Below, one piece after another: positions 1-7,651 of a stretch of DNA of 17,602 nucleotides. Both the position numbers and the translations under genes were made by a program. The first letter of the stretch is position 1. Every line of letters begins with the position of its first letter. The stretch is from CAZPKH01 sp964407165 (GTDB lineage: Bacteria; Bacteroidota; Bacteroidia; Bacteroidales; Muribaculaceae). The stretch lies in the NCBI GenBank assembly GCA_964407165.1, contig CAYOUJ010000050.1, forward strand, positions 1-17,602, written 5' to 3'. Below the pieces are notes generated by a model. It worked only from the letters and a program-made list of their open reading frames with translations. It ran no database searches and was not told the DNA's origin.

Positions 1-266
1 TTGCGGCGATAGCCCTTGCGACGCTTCTTCTTGAAGACGATCACTTTGTCACCCTTGACGAGGTTCTCGAGGACCTCGCAAACCACTTTGGCGCCATCGA
101 CGGTGGGAGCGCCCACCTTCACGTCGCCGTCGGCGTCGGCGAGGAGCACGCGGTCAAACTCCACGGTGCTGCCTTCTTTGGCCGATTCGCCAAGATAGTG
201 TACGTACAGGAACCGTCCGGCCTCGGCCTTGAACTGCTGTCCCTGGATTTCTACGATTGCGTACAT
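1..266 (-). CDS. rplU: 50S ribosomal protein L21 (partial, C-terminus cut by window edge)
   Basis: Ribosomal protein L21 binds 23S rRNA in the large subunit. The visible protein begins MYAIVEIQGQQFKAEAGRFL, the usual L21 N-terminus, and carries the family's basic segment near the end of the visible part (VFKKKRRKGYRR). About 88 residues are present and the last dozen or so lie outside the window. The start is the ATG at 266 on the minus strand, which gives exactly the conserved N-terminus. A well-formed Bacteroidetes promoter lies about 100 nt upstream (365-395). In most Bacteroidetes rpmA (L27) follows rplU; it would lie beyond the left edge here. The identification is firm; only the C-terminus cannot be checked. 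Confidence 0.96.
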   Translation of the reverse strand, partial: MYAIVEIQGQQFKAEAGRFLYVHYLGESAKEGSTVEFDRVLLADADGDVKVGAPTVDGAKVVCEVLENLVKGDKVIVFKKKRRKGYRR

Positions 267-364
267 GTACGTTGTTGATAGTTAAATGGTTATTCCGCCG
301 GGCGAACGCGATGGTCACTTTTGTTGGCGCTGCTTAGGTGAGCCCGTGACGGCAAATGAGCGCA

Positions 365-395
365 CAAAGGTACGAACTATTTTTCAATCTGCAAA
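365..395 (-). promoter_or_regulatory. Bacteroidetes-type promoter for rplU
   Basis: Read on the minus strand, a -33 box TTTG (392-395) and a -7 box TACCTTTG (365-372) are separated by 19 nt. This matches the Bacteroidetes primary sigma consensus TTTG-N19-TAnnTTTG at every fixed base. The start of transcription should fall near 357-360, giving a leader of roughly 90 nt before the rplU ATG at 266. A leader of that length could hold an autoregulatory structure, but none was identified by eye. Confidence 0.8.
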
Positions 396-482
396 ATAAA
401 TTTTACCCCATCTCCCAATAAAACTTTTTCAGCCGCCTCGGGGTTATATATGTAAGTTATATCACGTCAAAATTATCTGTTT

Positions 483-1898
483 ATGAGAGCCAAACTTTTG
501 GTGGTAGCAGCCGTGGCGGCTTTGTCGCCGGCCTCGCTGTCAGCGCAGACGCCGCTGAGAGAGGCCCCGGCTCCCGCCGACTCCATACCCGAGCGCTGGA
601 CTTACAGCGAGCACTTCAACGCCCCCGCGCCCACCGACGACGCCTGGTGGCACAATTTCGACGACTCGCTGCTCGACTCGCTCATTGCCCGCGGCCTGGC
701 CTACAACTACGACGCCGCGATGGCCCTGAAGCGCATCGACGTGGCCCGCAACGAGGTGGGCCTCGCCCGCGCGGGATACTACCCCACCGTAGGCGTCAGC
801 GCCGGTTGGGTCAAGACCCGCACCTCCGGCGCCACATACTCCACGCCCACGAAGGCTGTCGGTCTCGACTACTGGCAGTTAGGCGCGTCGATGAGCTGGG
901 AGGTGGACCTCTTCGGAAAGGTGCGCAGCCAGGTGGAGGCCAAGAAGGCCGACGTGCGCCTCAGCGCAGCCGACTATGCCGGCGTGCAGCTGTCGGTGGC
1001 CTCCGAGATAGCCACATATTACATCACTCTGCGCACCTACCAGGCGCAGCTCGAGGTGGCCAACCAGCACATCGCCTCGCAACAGAAGATAGTGACGATG
1101 ACCGAGGCGCGTCACGAGGCCGGACTTGCCTCCAGCCTCGACGTGGCGCAGGCAAAGATGGTTCTCTACTCCACGCAGGCTTCCATACCGCAGCTGCAGG
1201 CTTCCATCAAGACCACCGTCAACGCCCTCTGCGTGCTCGTCGGGGAGTATCCCGACCAGACCACCCTCGGGCTGCTGACGCCGCGGCCGCTGCCAAACCA
1301 GTTTCACCTCGTGGGCATAGGCGTTCCGATGGACCTGCTGCGGCGGCGCCCTGACATCATCGCCGCCGAGTGTCAGCTGGCCGCCGACGCCGCCTCGATA
1401 GGGGTGGCCAAGAAGGATTTCCTGCCCACGCTCACCCTCGAGGGCAGCATCGGCACCTCTGCTCACAAGTTCGGAGACCTGTTCACCGACGATAGCTTCA
1501 CCTACACCATCGCCCCGACGCTCAGCTGGACCGTCTTCTCCGGTCTCTCCCGCAAGTACGCCCTGCATGAGGCGAAGAACGCCATGGCCATCGACGTCGA
1601 CAGCTATAACCTCACCGTCCGCACGGCCGTCGAGGAGGTCGACAACGCCATCATCACCTACGGCGGCACGCTGCAGAATATCAGCCTGCTGGAGCAGACC
1701 GTCGACGAGGCGCGCCGCAGCCTCGAGCTGTCGGTTGACCTCTACAAGAACTCCCTCGAGTCGTTCACCACCGTGGTAAACTCGCAGATGAACCTCCTGA
1801 CCTACCAGAACTCCCTCGTCGCCGCGCAGGGAAACGCCCTGCAGAGCCTCATCACCCTCTACAAGGCCCTCGGGGGAGGCTGGACCGTCAACTTATAA
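483..1898 (+). CDS. TolC/OprM (NodT) family outer-membrane efflux protein
   Basis: Outer-membrane channel of a tripartite RND efflux pump, expected to form a trimeric beta-barrel plus periplasmic alpha-helical tunnel. The 471 residues match the family. A signal peptide is visible (MRAKLLVVAAVAALSPASLSA, likely cut before QTP). There is no lipobox cysteine, unlike many OprM-type proteins. The family hallmark RRRPDIIAAE sits at residues 287-296, followed by the usual A-x-IGVAKKDFLPTLTLEGSIG type segment. Two repeated outer-membrane-factor halves are apparent. It is the first gene of a three-gene operon with the adaptor (start 1977) and RND pump. No adjacent regulator gene and no consensus promoter was found in the 216-bp gap upstream, although GTTATAT occurs twice there (443-449, 456-462). 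The TAA stop lies inside the first unit of a 7-bp tandem array. Confidence 0.93.
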   Translation: MRAKLLVVAAVAALSPASLSAQTPLREAPAPADSIPERWTYSEHFNAPAPTDDAWWHNFDDSLLDSLIARGLAYNYDAAMALKRIDVARNEVGLARAGYYPTVGVSAGWVKTRTSGATYSTPTKAVGLDYWQLGASMSWEVDLFGKVRSQVEAKKADVRLSAADYAGVQLSVASEIATYYITLRTYQAQLEVANQHIASQQKIVTMTEARHEAGLASSLDVAQAKMVLYSTQASIPQLQASIKTTVNALCVLVGEYPDQTTLGLLTPRPLPNQFHLVGIGVPMDLLRRRPDIIAAECQLAADAASIGVAKKDFLPTLTLEGSIGTSAHKFGDLFTDDSFTYTIAPTLSWTVFSGLSRKYALHEAKNAMAIDVDSYNLTVRTAVEEVDNAIITYGGTLQNISLLEQTVDEARRSLELSVDLYKNSLESFTTVVNSQMNLLTYQNSLVAAQGNALQSLITLYKALGGGWTVNL

Positions 1899-1927
1899 CT
1901 TATAACTTATAACTTATAACTTATAAC
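1893..1927. repeat. 5 x TTATAAC heptamer array over the tolC stop codon
   Basis: Five perfect head-to-tail copies of TTATAAC run from 1893 to 1927, preceded by a partial unit AAC (1890-1892) that is still coding. The stop codon (1896-1898) falls in the first unit. Since 7 is not a multiple of 3, the TAA in successive units appears in all three reading frames within 21 nt. The unit is nearly self-complementary (TTATAA), so the opposite strand also carries TAA. Confidence 0.95.
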
Positions 1928-1934
1928 CGGCCTC

Positions 1935-1970
1935 GTTAAATTCCTTAAGCTCCTTAATTTCTTTATCCTC
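1935..1970. repeat. Degenerate 9-bp array upstream of the adaptor start codon
   Basis: Four 9-bp units GTTAAATTC, CTTAAGCTC, CTTAATTTC and TTTATCCTC end six bases before the ATG at 1977. The unit CTTAATTTC also occurs, on the minus strand, in the array directly upstream of aminotransferase 1 (8808-8861). The segment is AT-rich and weakly structured, as expected for a Bacteroidetes translation leader that lacks a Shine-Dalgarno sequence. Confidence 0.7.
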
Positions 1971-1976
1971 AAAGAT

Positions 1977-3080
1977 ATGAAACCTAAATTGTTATTGCCG
2001 GTGATGGCCGCGCTCCTAGTCCTCACCGCCTGCCATAAGAAGAAGTCTGACCCCGGGATGGAAACCCTCCCCGTCGAGGTCGCCACGCCCATGATCGACT
2101 CGGTCACGCTCTACAAGACCTACCCCGGTTTCCTCTCTGCGGCAAATGTGGTCGACGTCGTCTGCCAGGTCAATGGCAAGATACTGACCAAGAACTACAC
2201 ATCCGGCGCATACGTGCAAAAGGGTCAGGTGCTGTTCACCATCGACCCCACGCTCTACCGCGACCAGGTGCGCGAGGCGGAGAGCTCGCTGTCGACCGCC
2301 AAGGCCTCGTATGAGTTCTACTCCAAGCAGTACGCGGCCATGCAGAAGGCGCTGCAGGCCGACGCCGTGAGCCAGATGGATGTCATCCAGGCCAAGAGCA
2401 ACATGGAGAAGGCGGAGGCCGCCATCGCCCAGAGCACGGCCGCGCTCAACACCGCGCGCACCAACCTCGGCTACTGCAGCGTACGGGCGCCCATGAGCGG
2501 ATACATCACCTCGCCCACGCTCGACCCCGGCAACTTCGTGGCCGGTGCCGGTGCCCCCGTCAAGCTCGCAACCATCTACGACGACTCCGCCATGAAGGCT
2601 GTCTTCTCAATCGAAGACGGGCAGTATGAGCAGATGCTCGCCGGCGGCGCCGAGGGGAAGCTCCAGATACCACTGACCTTCTCCTCCCCGCTGCCACACG
2701 AATATTACGCCACGCTCAGCTACGTTGACGTCACCGTCGACAAGCAGACGGGCACGCTGACGCTCAAGGGCGACGTGGCCAACCCCTACCACGAGCTCAA
2801 GAACGACATGTACCTCACCGCCTCGCTGCCCTACGGCACCAATCCGCAGGCGATGCTCGTGCGCGACGCCTCCGTCAGCTCCGACCAGGCCGGCTCGTAT
2901 GTCTATGTGGTCAACGACTCAAACAAGGTTGTCTATACCCCCATCGAGGCCGGCCCCGTCTATCATGACTCCCTGCGCGTGGTCACCAAGGGACTGACCC
3001 CTCAGAGCCGCTACGTCACCTCGGCGCTGCTGAAGGTGCGCGACGGCATGACCGTAAAGCCGGTGGTTAGTGATAAGTGA
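1977..3080 (+). CDS. RND efflux periplasmic adaptor (membrane fusion protein), lipoprotein
   Basis: Adaptor subunit of the AcrA/MexA (HlyD-like) family, which joins the RND pump to the outer-membrane channel across the periplasm. The N-terminus MKPKLLLPVMAALLVLTAC has a hydrophobic core and lipobox LTAC, so Cys19 should be lipidated. Then come the beta-barrel/lipoyl half (with GQVLFTIDPTLYRDQV), an alpha-helical hairpin around residues 90-155 rich in Ala, Glu and Gln, and the second lipoyl half (NLGYCSVRAPMSGYI). The C-terminal membrane-proximal domain includes VDVTVDKQTGTLTLKGDVANP. Its 367 residues are normal for the family. It lies between tolC and the RND pump gene. The last residues (SDK) and the TGA stop are encoded within a 7-bp tandem array, so the extreme C-terminus may be repeat-derived. 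Confidence 0.93.
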   Translation: MKPKLLLPVMAALLVLTACHKKKSDPGMETLPVEVATPMIDSVTLYKTYPGFLSAANVVDVVCQVNGKILTKNYTSGAYVQKGQVLFTIDPTLYRDQVREAESSLSTAKASYEFYSKQYAAMQKALQADAVSQMDVIQAKSNMEKAEAAIAQSTAALNTARTNLGYCSVRAPMSGYITSPTLDPGNFVAGAGAPVKLATIYDDSAMKAVFSIEDGQYEQMLAGGAEGKLQIPLTFSSPLPHEYYATLSYVDVTVDKQTGTLTLKGDVANPYHELKNDMYLTASLPYGTNPQAMLVRDASVSSDQAGSYVYVVNDSNKVVYTPIEAGPVYHDSLRVVTKGLTPQSRYVTSALLKVRDGMTVKPVVSDK

Positions 3081-3101
3081 TGAGTGATAAGTGATTAGCT
3101 A
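3067..3101. repeat. Heptamer array (TAAGTGA-like) over the adaptor stop codon
   Basis: Units TTAGTGA, TAAGTGA, TGAGTGA, TAAGTGA and TTAGCTA are consecutive at period 7. The adaptor stop TGA is at 3078-3080, in the second unit. The units are the reverse complement of the CACTAA units at 3131-3196, so the two arrays could pair into a long AT-rich hairpin in the adaptor-RND mRNA. Confidence 0.85.
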
Positions 3102-3130
3102 AATGCCTAATTAATCGATAAATAGCCATA

Positions 3131-3196
3131 CACTAATCACTAAACACTAATAACTAAAAAACTAAACACTAATCACTAAACACTAATAACTAAAAA
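3131..3196. repeat. Two 30-bp perfect direct repeats built of (C/A)ACTAA(A/T) heptamers
   Basis: Positions 3131-3160 and 3167-3196 are identical over 30 bp and are separated by ACTAAA. Each 30-bp block is itself made of heptamers CACTAAT, CACTAAA, CACTAAT and AACTAAA. The block ends ten bases before the GTG start of the RND gene and so forms its translation leader. The AACTAAA unit is the same as that in the array over the pheA stop codon (8870-8894). Confidence 0.92.
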
Positions 3197-3206
3197 TCTT
3201 ACTCCC

Positions 3207-6200
3207 GTGTTCTCAAGATTTTTCATAACCCGCCCGATATTCGCCAGCGTCATCGCCATATTGATGGTGATAGTGGGCCTGGTGACGGTGACCACCCTGC
3301 CGGTGGCCCAGTATCCCGACATCACGCCGCCGACGGTGTTCGTCATGGCTAGCTACCCGGGCGCCAACGCCGAGACCGTCGCGCGCACCGTGGGCGTGCC
3401 CATCGAGCAGCAGGTCAACGGCGTGGAGGGCATGCTCTACATGAGCTCCTCCTCCGGCTCCGACGGCAGCTACCAGCTGACGGTGACGTTCAAGAACGGC
3501 ACTGACGTCGACATCGCCGCTGTCGATGTGCAAAACCGTGTCAGCCAGGCCGAGGCAACCTTGCCCACGGCTGTCAAGGAGCAGGGCGTGTCGGTCAACA
3601 AGGAGTCGTCTAACATGATAATGCTCTGCTCCCTCGAGGGCGACAAGGACCACCCGTACGACGCGCTCTACCTGACCAACTACGCCCAGCTCAACATCGT
3701 CGACCCGCTGTCGCGCGTCGAGGGGGTCGGCGGAGTCGACGCCATGGGCGGCGGCGAGTACAGCATGCGCATCTGGCTCGACCCTGAGAAGATGCACGCC
3801 TACGGCATCTCCGCCGCCGAGGTTCAGGCGGCCATACAGTCGCAGAACATCGAGGTGTCGCCCGGCTCAGTGGGCCAGAAGCCCAACGACAACGGGCAGG
3901 CGTTTGAATACACCCTCGTGGCCAACGGGCGCCTGACCACGGCCGAGCAGTTTGAGAACATCATCGTGCGCACCACCGGCACGGGGCTGCTGCGCCTTGG
4001 CGACATCGGGCGCGTCGACTTGGGGTCGTCGAGCTACACCGCCTCCACCTCCGTCTCCGGCCGTCCGGCGGCAATGCTCGGCATCAAGCAGCTCCCGGGC
4101 GCCAACGCCCTCGAGGTGGCAAAAGGGGCCAAGGCCGAGCTTGACAATCTCGCCCAATACTTCCCCCCGGGGCTGCATTATAATATTGTGTTGGACACCA
4201 CAACGTTTGTCAGCAGCTCCATCGAGGAGGTGGTGGTCACCTTCGTCGAGACCTCCATTATAGTGCTGTTGGTAATACTCATCTTCCTGCAGCAGTGGCG
4301 CTCGGTGGTGATACCCATGCTCACCATCCCCGTGTCGCTCATCGCCACGTTCGCGGTGATGAAACTGTTAGGATTTACTCTCAACACGCTGACGCTCTTC
4401 GGCCTGGTACTCGCTATCGCGATTGTGGTGGACGATGCGATAGTGGTGGTGGAGGACTGCGCGCGCATCCTTGACGAGGGGAAGCTCAACCGCGTGCAGG
4501 CGGCCATCAAGGCGATGGACGAGCTGACGGGGCCTGTGGTCGGCGAGGTGCTCGTGCTGCTCTCGGTGTTTATCCCTACAGCATTCATCTCCGGCATCAC
4601 GGGGCAGTTGTACAAGCAATTCGCGCTCACCATCGCCATCTCCACCGCCTTCTCCGGCTTCAATGCCCTGACATTCACACCGGCCATGTGCGCCCTCTTC
4701 CTCAAGCCCAAGACCGAGACCAAGTTCTTTATATATGTGTGGTTTAACAAGGGTTACAACGCCGTATTGAACTTCTACAAGCGCTGCATACACACCATGC
4801 TCGGCCACCCGGGCATCTCATTGGGTGTGTTTGTAATCATCTCCATCATAGCCTTCTACGGCTTCATCAAGTGGCCCACGAGCTACATCCCCTCGGAAGA
4901 CATGGGCTACTTCATCGCCTCCGTCGAGCTGCCCACCGGCGCCTCGCTCGAGCGCACCGAGAAGGTGACCGACAGCATCGCCTCAATGCTCCGCCGCGAC
5001 ATACCCGACATCGAGAACACGATGGTAATCAACGGAATGTCGTTCCTCGGCGGCGGCAACTCGTCGAACATGGCCTCCATGTTCGTAACCCTCAAGCCCT
5101 GGCACGAGCGCAAGGGGAAGGCCAACGGCGTCAAGGAGATCATGGCCAAGGCGGAGGAGATAGGCAACTCGCTGCAAGAGCCTGTTTTCTTCGCCGTCAA
5201 CCCCCCGAGCATCCCGGGCCTGGGCATGTCGTCGGGCCTGGAGATGCAGCTGCTCGACCTCAACAACCTCGGCCCCGAGCAGATGCTAAAGGCCCTCGAC
5301 GACATCAAGGCCGCAGTCGCAAAAGACCCGCGCATAGCCTCCGTGACTTCGCTCTACCAGGGCGTCGTCCCACAGTATCAGGTCAACATCGACCGCGACC
5401 GCGTGGAGCTGTCGGGACTCAACATCAGCGATGTGTACTCTACGCTGACATCCTTCATGGGCACGGCTTACGTCAATGACTTCGTGGAGTTTGGCCGCGT
5501 GTTCCAGGTCAACATTTCCGGCGATGCCGCCTCACGCGCCAACGTAGAAGACATCGTCAAGCTCAGCGTGCAGAACGCCGACGGGCAGATGGTGCCCTTC
5601 GCCGCCTTCGCCGAAGTAAAGCCCATCATGGGCGAACCTACCGCCAGCCGCTACAACATGTATGCCACCGCCTCGCTGACCGCCAACCCCGCCAAGGGCG
5701 TCAGCTCGTCGCAGGGCATCGAGGCCATGGAGGAGATAGTCACCAAGACCCTCGGGTCCAACTACGGATACGCCTGGACCGGCGAGGCATACCAGGAGAC
5801 CGAGTCCGGCACCACCATCACCGCCGTCTTCATCTTCGCTATCATTCTGACCATCCTCTTCCTCGCCGCGCAGTATGAGAGCTGGACCGACCCGATAGCG
5901 GTCGTTCTGTCGATGCCCATCGCGGTATTGGGCACCGTCGTCGGGTGTATCTTTATGGGGCAGTCGCTGAGCATCTACTCGCAGATCGGCCTGATACTGC
6001 TCTTGGGTCTGTCGGCTAAAAACGCCATATTGATAGTGGAATACGCCCTCGATTACCGCAAGACAGGCATACCCATCCGCCAAGCCGCCGAAGATGCCGG
6101 CGTAGTCCGATTCCGTCCCATCATGATGACCGCCCTGGCCTTCATCTTCGGCGTCATGCCCATGCTCTTTGCCACCGGCGCCGGAGCCGCCTCCCGCGTG

Positions 6201-6413
6201 TCGTTGGGCACCGCCGTGGTCTTCGGCATGGCCATGAACGCCATCTTCGGCACCCTGTTCGTGCCCAACTTCTGGGAGTTTATGCAGCGCATCGACGAGC
6301 GCCTGCGCCCCTCCCGCTACGCCAACCTGCAGGCCCCCCCCAGCCCCCCCCTAAAGGGTGGGGTCCCCTCGAGCCCCGCCACCGCCTCGCAGCCCGCGGC
6401 CCCCTCCGTCTGA
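3207..6413 (+). CDS. RND family (HAE1/AcrB-like) multidrug efflux permease
   Basis: Proton-driven inner-membrane pump that takes substrates from the periplasm or outer leaflet. It starts with GTG at 3207, which gives the family N-terminus MFSRFFITRPIFASVIAI with the first membrane helix; no ATG nearby fits. The proton-relay residues are present: Asp409-Asp410 in AIAIVVDDAIVVVED (TM4) and the TM10 lysine in LGLSAKNAILIVEY. Two porter regions and twelve expected membrane helices are evident. Its 1068 residues slightly exceed the usual 1040-1050, because the last 26 or so residues (from about 1043, APPSPPLKGG onward) come from a C-rich palindromic repeat followed by a Pro/Ala/Ser tail. It is last in the operon and converges on the aromatic cluster. 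Substrate specificity cannot be inferred. Confidence 0.95.
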   Translation: MFSRFFITRPIFASVIAILMVIVGLVTVTTLPVAQYPDITPPTVFVMASYPGANAETVARTVGVPIEQQVNGVEGMLYMSSSSGSDGSYQLTVTFKNGTDVDIAAVDVQNRVSQAEATLPTAVKEQGVSVNKESSNMIMLCSLEGDKDHPYDALYLTNYAQLNIVDPLSRVEGVGGVDAMGGGEYSMRIWLDPEKMHAYGISAAEVQAAIQSQNIEVSPGSVGQKPNDNGQAFEYTLVANGRLTTAEQFENIIVRTTGTGLLRLGDIGRVDLGSSSYTASTSVSGRPAAMLGIKQLPGANALEVAKGAKAELDNLAQYFPPGLHYNIVLDTTTFVSSSIEEVVVTFVETSIIVLLVILIFLQQWRSVVIPMLTIPVSLIATFAVMKLLGFTLNTLTLFGLVLAIAIVVDDAIVVVEDCARILDEGKLNRVQAAIKAMDELTGPVVGEVLVLLSVFIPTAFISGITGQLYKQFALTIAISTAFSGFNALTFTPAMCALFLKPKTETKFFIYVWFNKGYNAVLNFYKRCIHTMLGHPGISLGVFVIISIIAFYGFIKWPTSYIPSEDMGYFIASVELPTGASLERTEKVTDSIASMLRRDIPDIENTMVINGMSFLGGGNSSNMASMFVTLKPWHERKGKANGVKEIMAKAEEIGNSLQEPVFFAVNPPSIPGLGMSSGLEMQLLDLNNLGPEQMLKALDDIKAAVAKDPRIASVTSLYQGVVPQYQVNIDRDRVELSGLNISDVYSTLTSFMGTAYVNDFVEFGRVFQVNISGDAASRANVEDIVKLSVQNADGQMVPFAAFAEVKPIMGEPTASRYNMYATASLTANPAKGVSSSQGIEAMEEIVTKTLGSNYGYAWTGEAYQETESGTTITAVFIFAIILTILFLAAQYESWTDPIAVVLSMPIAVLGTVVGCIFMGQSLSIYSQIGLILLLGLSAKNAILIVEYALDYRKTGIPIRQAAEDAGVVRFRPIMMTALAFIFGVMPMLFATGAGAASRVSLGTAVVFGMAMNAIFGTLFVPNFWEFMQRIDERLRPSRYANLQAPPSPPLKGGVPSSPATASQPAAPSV
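6334..6368. repeat. C-rich palindromic repeat inside the 3' end of the RND gene
   Basis: Two runs of eight C (6334-6341 and 6344-6351) flank AG and are followed by TAAAGGGTGGGG. The C-rich and G-rich halves can form a hairpin. The style resembles the 35-bp elements at 7539-7573 and 7617-7651 (C-rich half, AT centre, G-rich half). It is translated in frame as PPSPPLKGGVPSS, so the pump's C-terminal tail appears to have been acquired by read-through of the repeat. The C8 runs are prone to indel slippage and to sequencing error. Confidence 0.7.
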
Positions 6414-6420
6414 CACTATT

Positions 6421-6449
6421 TAATCGGATAACCGGTTAACCGACTAAAG
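6421..6449. terminator. Period-8 palindromic spacer between convergent genes, candidate bidirectional terminator
   Basis: Units TAATCGGA, TAACCGGT, TAACCGAC and TAAAG follow each other at period 8. Within them 6425-6442 is an 18-bp near-perfect palindrome (arms CGGATAACC / GGTTAACCG, one mismatch). It sits between the converging ends of the RND pump (6413) and DAHP synthase (6466), where a terminator is expected. There is no strong U-tract, so the terminator role is inferred. A close copy lies at 15671-15697. Confidence 0.45.
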
Positions 6450-6465
6450 GGCGCAGCTTTGGGGG

Positions 6466-7530
6466 TCACTTTGAGAGCTGCTGGCGCACGCTCTCGGTGT
6501 GGATGGCGGTGACCACGGCTCGCATGAAGTCGCCGCTCATGCCCGCCTCCTCCGCCAGGCGCGCGCGGGTGGCGAGGATGTCGTCAAAGCGGCCCATCTG
6601 GACGATCTGCACACCATTCTCGCGCTTGTAGTCGCCGATGGCGCGCGAGATGGCCATACGCTTGCTGAGCAGCTCAACCATCTCGTTGTCAAGGCTGTCG
6701 ATCTGCTGGCGCAGCTGGGCCAGCTCGTTGTCGGGGCGCCGCGGCGCGCGGTAGTTGAGCGAGGCGAGCATCTTGATCAGGTCGTCGGGGGTGAGCTGCT
6801 GGCGGGCGTCGCTGAGGGCGCAGTCGGGGTTGCAGTGGCTCTCGATGATCAGCCCCTCAAAGCCCATGTCGAGGGCGCGCTGGGCCAGGTCTGGTATCAG
6901 CTCGCGCTTGCCGCCGATGTGTGAGGGGTCGCAGATCATGGGCAGACCCTCGACGCGGCGGCGCAGCTCGAAGGGGACGTGCCACATGGGCATGTTGCGG
7001 TAATGGTGGCTGCCGTAAGTGCTGAATCCGCGGTGCACGGCTCCGAGACGGCGTATGCCTGCGTTGTAGAGGCGCAGCAGGGCGCCCTGCCACAGGTCCA
7101 CGTCGGGGTTGAGCGGGTTTTTGACCAGCATGGGGGTGTCGGTGGCGCCGAGCGACTGCATGGTGTCGGCTATCTCTTGCACGGCGAAGGGGTTGGCCGT
7201 TGTGCGTGCACCGATCCAGAGTATGTCTACGCCCCCGCGCACGGCCTCGGTGACGTGTGCGGCCGTGGCAACCTCGACGGCTGTGAGCATGCCGGTGCGT
7301 TCCTTGACCTCTCGGAGCCAGGGAAGGCCTTGGGCTCCGACGCCCTCGAACGTGCCCGGGCGGGTGCGGGGTTTCCAGATGCCGGCGCGGAACACTTTGA
7401 TGCCACCCTTGGCCAGGGCTTCGGCGGTCTCGAGGGTCTGCTCGCGCGTCTCTGCGCTGCACGGGCCGGCGATGAGTATGCTGCCGCCGCGGTAGACGTC
7501 AGTCTTTAATATGGGAAGTAGCTCTTTCAT
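6466..7530 (-). CDS. Bifunctional DAHP synthase (type I beta) / chorismate mutase (AroQ)
   Basis: Catalyses the first shikimate step (PEP + erythrose-4-phosphate to DAHP) and the chorismate to prephenate rearrangement. Residues 1-260 form the short DAHPS-Ibeta/KDO8PS-like barrel: AGPCSAE with metal ligand Cys24, KPRTRP (54-59), VKNP, HRGFS, DPSH (His204), and Glu230/Asp241 in IIESHCNPD...SDARQQ. The His-Glu-Asp spacing (26 and 11) matches the Thermotoga maritima enzyme as I recall it. Residues 268-354 form an AroQ chorismate mutase domain (Arg274, Arg291, Lys302 at the expected helix positions). In this fusion, known from Prevotella and Porphyromonas, the mutase domain also mediates feedback control. 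It is the last gene of the pheA cluster, 81 nt after aminotransferase 1. No prephenate dehydrogenase (tyrA) is adjacent. Confidence 0.95.
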   Translation of the reverse strand: MKELLPILKTDVYRGGSILIAGPCSAETREQTLETAEALAKGGIKVFRAGIWKPRTRPGTFEGVGAQGLPWLREVKERTGMLTAVEVATAAHVTEAVRGGVDILWIGARTTANPFAVQEIADTMQSLGATDTPMLVKNPLNPDVDLWQGALLRLYNAGIRRLGAVHRGFSTYGSHHYRNMPMWHVPFELRRRVEGLPMICDPSHIGGKRELIPDLAQRALDMGFEGLIIESHCNPDCALSDARQQLTPDDLIKMLASLNYRAPRRPDNELAQLRQQIDSLDNEMVELLSKRMAISRAIGDYKRENGVQIVQMGRFDDILATRARLAEEAGMSGDFMRAVVTAIHTESVRQQLSK

Positions 7531-7538
7531 AATATTTG

Positions 7539-7651
7539 GCCCACCCCCAACCCCTCCCCAAGGGGAGGGGCTTCTTTCGCGGGTGGGGATTTTTGAGTGA
7601 TCTTTATTAGCTTAGTAAGCCCCTCCCCTTGGGGAGGGGTTTGGGGTGGGC
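7539..7651. repeat. Inverted pair of 35-bp GC-rich palindromic (REP-like) elements
   Basis: The copy at 7539-7573 and the reverse complement of the copy at 7617-7651 agree at 34 of 35 positions; they are separated by 43 bp. Each has the perfect 20-bp palindrome CCCCTCCCCAAGGGGAGGGG at its core, plus an outer GCCCACCCC flank. After the left copy, GGGTGGGG (7581-7588) can pair with the CCCACCC flank. The pair lies between aminotransferase 1 and DAHP synthase. The right copy is translated as the last residues of aminotransferase 1. The arrangement is like a BIME, and could stabilise or attenuate the operon transcript. Confidence 0.85.

Noticed and set aside
425..462. Promoter for the efflux operon (TATATATG or TAAGTTAT as -7 box, GTTATAT direct repeats)
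   Set aside because: No candidate matches TAnnTTTG with a -33 box at proper spacing, so no promoter is called.
647..1568. Overlapping frames of 235 and 229 residues within tolC
   Set aside because: They are out-of-frame and antisense products of GC-rich codon use, rich in Arg/Gly/His and without motifs.
3067..3196. CRISPR-like or regulator-iteron array
   Set aside because: The period of 7 with no spacers is a microsatellite-type array; no replication protein or cas gene is nearby.
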